Of a DNA stretch of 10,353 nucleotides, positions 7,666 through 10,353 are shown piece by piece (positions within the stretch are counted from its first letter, which is position 1; each line of letters begins with the position of its first letter). The translations under genes were made by a program, and so were the position numbers. The notes under the pieces were generated by a model. The model was not told the origin of the DNA. It made no database searches and saw only the letters and a program-made list of their open reading frames with translations. The stretch covers positions 1-10,353 of the forward strand of contig JBPOHE010000162.1 of the NCBI GenBank assembly GCA_052035915.1, read 5' to 3'. Source of the stretch: JBPOHE01 sp052035915. Its GTDB lineage: Bacteria; Pseudomonadota; Gammaproteobacteria; Chromatiales; Chromatiaceae.

Positions 7666-7935
7666 TTAACGAGCCGGCCGCAAGTAGTTCGATAACAGGT
7701 AGTCGCCGACTTGTTTGCCAAGGGCGTGGCCGACTTCGGTGCTCGTGCGGAAATGCACGCCGCAAATGCGGCATCAAGCATAGGCGTCTGTCTCGGCAAC
7801 AGTTCCGCCAGCGCGCGGCGTGCTGCCGCGTGCACTGCGCCCTCGGGCGAAGCGCCTGACGAAAACGACGGTAGTGATCCAGGCAAACAACCCTTTGCAG
7901 GCTGGCTCCGTCGAAAGCTTCGAGATCTGGTTCAT
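7666..7935 (-). pseudogene. Decayed PAP2-family phosphatase remnant
   Basis: A strong ribosome binding site (AGAGGAG, minus strand) precedes an ATG at 7935 whose frame opens with a possible export signal (MNQISKLS... then GLFAWITTVVFV) and stops at a TGA near 7775. Beyond that stop the same frame continues as CGVHFRTSTEVGHALGKQVG and ends LLSNYLRPAR with a TAA at 7666-7668. This looks like the C-terminal active-site histidine segment of PAP2 acid phosphatases (GVH-x5-E-x-G). A neighbouring frame between reads PSFSSGASPEGAV followed by ALAELLPRQTP, resembling the decayed PSGHASEG motif and following helix. The whole is about 90 codons, much shorter than the roughly 230 or more residues usual for the family. 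I infer a large internal deletion plus frameshifts. It lies 109 bp behind the cupin gene on the same strand. Confidence 0.6.
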
Positions 7936-8044
7936 AGGCTCCTCTCTTGCCTGTACCTCTGGTTGCGACATGCAAGGCGATGGCGCGGCGCCATCGCGAA
8001 AGGGCGGATTATCTGAGCAGCCCCACGAGATCTGCCGAGTCATC

Positions 8045-8506
8045 CTACTTGTTGGCAGCCTCGATCTTTTTCGTTGCCGAAGGCCCATTCCCGCTGATCT
8101 GCAGCACGACCGGCTCGCCTCTGGCCTCGACGAAGTGAACAACGTTGGCCGGCTCGGTGTAGAAGCTGCCAGGCGGTAACGCGATCATCTTGGCGGGGTC
8201 GTAGGTCTCGCCCCAGCCGATATACCAGGTCCCAGAGATGACAACATAGGTCCTGTCCTCGGGATGGGTGTGGGGTGGGACCTTGTTGTTCGGCTGGAAT
8301 TTCACCCGCTGGACATAGGGACCGGCCTTCGTCGAATCGCCAACGAGGTCGCTCGCCTCCAGCGTCGTGTTCCTCGGGTTCGGCTTCCAAACCATCTTGT
8401 CGGGTGTGAAAAGGACCGCGCCCTTTGGCAAGTCCTGCGCGATGGCAAGACCCGGAGCGGTCAAGATCCCAGCTAGCAGGGATGCAGTTAGGGTAATGTG
8501 GTTCAT
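8045..8506 (-). CDS. Exported cupin-domain protein
   Basis: This is a 153-residue protein with a clear signal peptide (about residues 1-23, hydrophobic TASLLAGILTAPGLA, likely cut after AIA before QDLP), so it probably acts in the periplasm. The rest is one cupin barrel: motif 1 is PPHTHPEDRTYVVISG with H79, H81 and E83 as likely metal ligands, and motif 2 is PPGSFYTEPANVVHF with H124. Such proteins bind a metal ion, but substrate and reaction cannot be told from the sequence. An excellent ribosome binding site AAAGGAGG (8511-8518) stands 4 nt before the ATG. The PAP2 phosphatase remnant follows on the same strand and may once have been co-transcribed. The family resembles small single-domain cupins annotated only by fold. 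Confidence 0.88.
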   Translation of the reverse strand: MNHITLTASLLAGILTAPGLAIAQDLPKGAVLFTPDKMVWKPNPRNTTLEASDLVGDSTKAGPYVQRVKFQPNNKVPPHTHPEDRTYVVISGTWYIGWGETYDPAKMIALPPGSFYTEPANVVHFVEARGEPVVLQISGNGPSATKKIEAANK

Positions 8507-8656
8507 AGTGCCTCCTTTAGTGAGTTGCTTGATTGCCGGAAGGGTGCGGGCTCGATGCCTCCACCGTCGGTTTTAAGTCTGGACTCAGGCGCTGCGTCCT
8601 CCTATGCGCCCGACGGCCTACGACCTTTGTCCTATCCGGAGACGCGCGCCCGCAAC

Positions 8657-8678
8657 GCCCTGTTAGAGGGCACTTTTT
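8657..8678 (+). terminator. Short hairpin followed by T-run
   Basis: GCCCT (8657-8661) pairs with AGGGC (8667-8671) around a 5-nt loop, and AC then TTTTT (8672-8678) follows. It has the form of a weak rho-independent terminator reading plus. No plus-strand gene lies just upstream, so it might be an attenuator in a long leader of the response regulator gene or insulation from upstream transcription. The stem is short, so confidence is low. Confidence 0.3.
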
Positions 8679-8696
8679 CGTTCCACGCGCCCGAGA

Positions 8697-8712
8697 TGTC
8701 AGGGGTATGACA
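8697..8712. promoter_or_regulatory. TGTCA-N6-TGACA dyad upstream of the response regulator
   Basis: TGTCA (8697-8701) and TGACA (8708-8712) form a perfect inverted pair with a 6-bp spacer, 62 bp before the GTG of the response regulator. The position suits an operator, possibly autoregulatory, but the binding protein cannot be named and a chance occurrence is not excluded. Confidence 0.3.
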
Positions 8713-8773
8713 TACTTGAGTCTTAGAACATCCGAGCCTGTCTTCATCCACCAGGATCGAGAGGGGAGAAGCC

Positions 8774-9454
8774 GTGAAAATTCTGGTCGCCGACGATCAT
8801 CCGCTGCTGCGCGAGGCGCTGGCGCAGGTGCTCCGGGAACTGGACAACGAGGTCGCCGTGCTCGAGGCGGCGGACGGTGAGGCCGTGCGCCGGCTGGCGG
8901 CCGAGCACCCGGATTTGGACCTCGTGCTGCTCGACATCTGCCTGCCCGGCGTGAACGGACTGGAGCTGTTCGATGAGCTGCGCGGGGACTATCCGGCGCT
9001 GCCGCTGGTAGCCCTTTCGGCGCTGGACGATCCGCGCACCGTGAAGGCGGTGCTCGCCAAAGGCGCCCTGGGGTACGTTCCCAAGTCGTCGTCCCATCCG
9101 GTCATGGTCAATGCGCTCCGCCTCGTGCTCTCGGGCGGACGCTATCTGCCGCCCGAGATCATTGCTGATGAGTGGGCCTCCGCAGCAGGGCTGGGCAGCA
9201 ACCTCGGTACGCGCACAGCGGTTTCTGTCGCGGATTTGGGGTTGACCGAGCGCCAACAGCAGGTGCTCGCGCTCATGGCCCAGGGAAAGTCGAACAAGTT
9301 GATCTGCCGCGAGCTTGGCCTGGCCGAGGCCACGGTGAAGATCCACGTCACCGCCGTGCTCAGGGCGCTCAAGGTGACGAGCCGCACCCAGGCGGTGGTG
9401 ATGCTCAACCGGCTGGGCCTGCGGCTAGAAGAACCGGACAAATCGGGGGGTTAG
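8774..9454 (+). CDS. NarL/LuxR-family response regulator
   Basis: This is a two-component response regulator of 226 residues. The receiver domain (about 1-120) has the acidic pair D7/D8 in VADDHPLLREAL, the phosphorylation site D54 in LVLLDICLPGVNG, S82 and K104 in YVPKSSS. After a linker, a LuxR-type helix-turn-helix (about 157-208) begins LTERQQQVLALMAQGKSNK and includes ATVKIHVTAVLRAL. Phosphorylation would switch DNA binding. The GTG at 8774 is supported by GAGGGGAG (8761-8768). The gene converges with the receiver remnant on the other strand, and their stop codons overlap. By its sequence and by the ErcS/NahK-like neighbour it may belong to the AgmR/ErdR-type regulators, but that is inference. 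If the kinase is broken, this regulator may now be an orphan. Confidence 0.93.
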   Translation: MKILVADDHPLLREALAQVLRELDNEVAVLEAADGEAVRRLAAEHPDLDLVLLDICLPGVNGLELFDELRGDYPALPLVALSALDDPRTVKAVLAKGALGYVPKSSSHPVMVNALRLVLSGGRYLPPEIIADEWASAAGLGSNLGTRTAVSVADLGLTERQQQVLALMAQGKSNKLICRELGLAEATVKIHVTAVLRALKVTSRTQAVVMLNRLGLRLEEPDKSGG

Positions 9455-9460
9455 CCCCCC
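9445..9460. terminator. GC hairpin spanning two convergent stop codons
   Basis: Six G (9445-9450), TTAG, then six C (9455-9460) form a perfect 6-bp stem with a 4-nt loop. The loop contains both stop codons: TAG of the response regulator (9452-9454) and TAA of the minus-strand gene (complement of 9451-9453). It could stop transcription from either side, but there is no T-run, so a true intrinsic terminator is uncertain. Confidence 0.4.
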
Positions 9461-9950
9461 AAACCTTGAGCCTCGCCCCCGGGGTGGTCGATCTCGACCT
9501 GCGCCGCCGAAACCAGGTGCTCGACCAGGGCGCGCAGCTTGGCTGGTGTCACCGGCTTGAGCAGCACCGGATGCCCACTCGCCTTGGCCTCGCGCACCGA
9601 TTCGGGGGCCGTGTCGCCGCTGATGAGGGCGGCTGGTATCTCTGTCCCGGCGACCTCGCGCAAGCGCTGGATGACCTGGATGCCGGTCTCCTCACCAGGC
9701 AGGCGATAGTCGCAAAGCAGGGCATCGGGTAAGCGGTCGAGCTGATCGAGGGCGGCAACGGCCTCATCCGCATCCGCCGCGACCGCCACCTCAGAGCCCC
9801 CAGTGCCGCAGCAGGCTCCCCATGGCCTCGCGGACCAGGGCGTCGTCGTCCACGACGAGCAGGAAGACACCCGAAAGCGTATCCTTCGCGCCCCGGGGCG
9901 GCAACGTGCGCATCTGGGTCGCCGGTCGCCGTCAGGAAAAGCGGAAAAGG
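9451..9950 (-). pseudogene. Frameshifted receiver domain, tail of a hybrid histidine kinase
   Basis: Read from the right, one frame gives GVFLLVVDDDALVREAMGSL followed by LRHWG and a stop at 9791-9793. The next frame continues SEVAVAADADEAVAAL, then DALLCDYRLPGEETGIQVI (phospho-acceptor D), AALISGDTA (S/T) and VLLKPVTPAKLRAL (K), and ends GEAQGLGG. Removing one base from the run of five C (9797-9801 on the plus strand) joins them into one intact receiver domain. The motifs SGDTA and KPVTPAKLRAL and the GEETGI segment are typical of the C-terminal receiver of ErcS/NahK-like hybrid kinases. Upstream the frame has a TGA (9932-9934) and then meets the apparent end of a group II intron. The kinase core is missing from the window. 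A sequencing error in the C-run could mimic the frameshift. Confidence 0.7.
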
Positions 9951-10065
9951 GTAGAGTAGAGAGCAGGTTATCATCACTTTAGGCCCGGCCTATCTGTTTC
10001 CGCCCCTTTCGTCTGGCGGTGCCTCACGAGCCGGGACGTGGTTACGATAACCAGCCCTCCCTCAT

Positions 10066-10099
10066 CAAACCGTGCATGCGGTTCTCCCGCACACGGCTT
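10066..10099 (-). ncRNA. Group II intron domain V
   Basis: The minus strand starts with the catalytic AGC triad, AGCCGTGTGCGG, and closes with CCGCATGCACGGTTT. The stem is CCGTG plus TGCGG against CCGCA and CACGG with a 2-nt bulge, and the loop is GAGA-like. This is the hallmark of domain V, the active site of the ribozyme. It lies just behind the maturase stop codon, as expected. Confidence 0.85.
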
Positions 10100-10110
10100 T
10101 CCGATGTTCT

Positions 10111-10353
10111 TCATGCCAAGGTGTGCGCCGTTTTCCAGCCAGCTCCCGCAGGGGGCTTGTATAGCCCATAGCGCTCGTAGAGGCTGGTACAGGGGAACCG
10201 CTTGAGCGCAGTTCCCCTATCCTTCACCTTGTGGCGCTTGCGCAAGTGAGTCCTTAGCCGCTCTTCTGCGTGGTTCCTGACTTTGCTCATCGCCAGACTG
10301 GAGTTGCGGTAGTGGAAGTAGTTTACCCAGCCTCGCAGGCTTCGGTTCACGTT
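10111..10353 (-). CDS. ltrA: Group II intron reverse transcriptase/maturase, C-terminal fragment
   Basis: This is the last 80 or so residues of an intron-encoded protein; the frame continues past the window edge, so the true start is not visible. RSLRGWVNYFHYRNSS followed by KVRNHAEERLRTHLRKRHK is the maturase (GIIM/domain X) signature, and RFPCTSLYERYGLYKPP is the usual end block. The protein helps the intron RNA fold, splice and reverse-transcribe into new sites. No endonuclease domain follows; the protein ends at HTLA, and domain V starts 12 nt further on. Whether the upstream part is intact cannot be seen. Confidence 0.9.
   Translation of the reverse strand, partial: NVNRSLRGWVNYFHYRNSSLAMSKVRNHAEERLRTHLRKRHKVKDRGTALKRFPCTSLYERYGLYKPPAGAGWKTAHTLA

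Larger units (their letters stand above)
9951..10353 (-). mobile_element. Group II intron, 3' part
   Basis: The right edge of the window holds the 3' end of a group II intron on the minus strand: maturase C terminus, domain V and a plausible domain VI, running towards lower coordinates. The proposed 3' end is at about 9951, where the minus strand reads CTCTACTCTAC, ending in the AY expected for these introns. The 5' part lies outside the window. The intron has the same orientation as the broken kinase gene that follows. The 3' boundary is inferred and could lie nearer 10020 if domain VI is the shorter hairpin described separately. Confidence 0.7.

Noticed and set aside
7497..7886. 129-codon minus-strand open frame as an intact gene
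   Set aside because: Only its middle part resembles PAP2 proteins, while the active-site C-terminal segment lies in another frame, so it is part of a pseudogene.
9549..9977. 142-codon minus-strand open frame over the receiver remnant
   Set aside because: It lies in the third frame, shows no receiver motifs and is a shadow.

Overview
The window looks like chromosomal DNA of a GC-rich gammaproteobacterium that makes ubiquinone and can live with little or no oxygen. The evidence is the yebC-ruvC-ruvA-ruvB cluster, a UbiU/UbiV pair with all expected cysteine ligands, an FNR/ANR-type operator, and remains of an ErcS/NahK-like two-component system. A purple sulfur or related Chromatiales-type organism would fit, but that is inference.

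Layout. (1) Positions 1-455 hold no convincing gene, only an AT-rich repeat (copy A, 232-320). (2) 456-3416, minus strand: the recombination operon yebC > ruvC > ruvA > ruvB, tightly packed, with an ATGA overlap between ruvC and ruvA. (3) 3417-3669: divergent promoter region with an FNR/ANR-like box at 3595-3608, placed 41.5 bp upstream of a plausible start point. (4) 3670-7202, plus strand: a four-gene run of two radical SAM proteins (a TatD-associated TIGR04038-type protein and a YhcC/TIGR01212-type protein) followed by ubiU and ubiV, the oxygen-independent ubiquinone hydroxylation pair. (5) 7203-7665: a gene-free stretch with repeat copy B (7252-7340), which lines up gap-free with copy A, a symmetric foldback around it, and a cluster of GTCGGGCA hairpin motifs. 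(6) 7666-7935: a decayed PAP2-family phosphatase remnant. (7) 8045-8506: an exported small cupin. (8) 8774-9454: a NarL/LuxR-type response regulator, converging with overlapping stop codons on a frameshifted receiver domain (9451 to about 9950) that is probably the tail of a hybrid histidine kinase. (9) About 9951-10353: the 3' end of a group II intron (maturase C terminus, domain V, probable domain VI) that appears to have inserted into the kinase gene.

How the parts relate. The conserved core (456-7202) is bounded on both sides by the same repeat family in the same orientation, and everything to its right is accessory and partly decaying. The most interesting points are the FNR-type control of an operon that joins two uncharacterised radical SAM proteins to UbiUV, the paired 17-bp palindromes with an invariant 41-bp period, and the kinase gene apparently broken by an intron beside its likely partner regulator. 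I found no CRISPR array, tRNA, rRNA or recognisable defence system.
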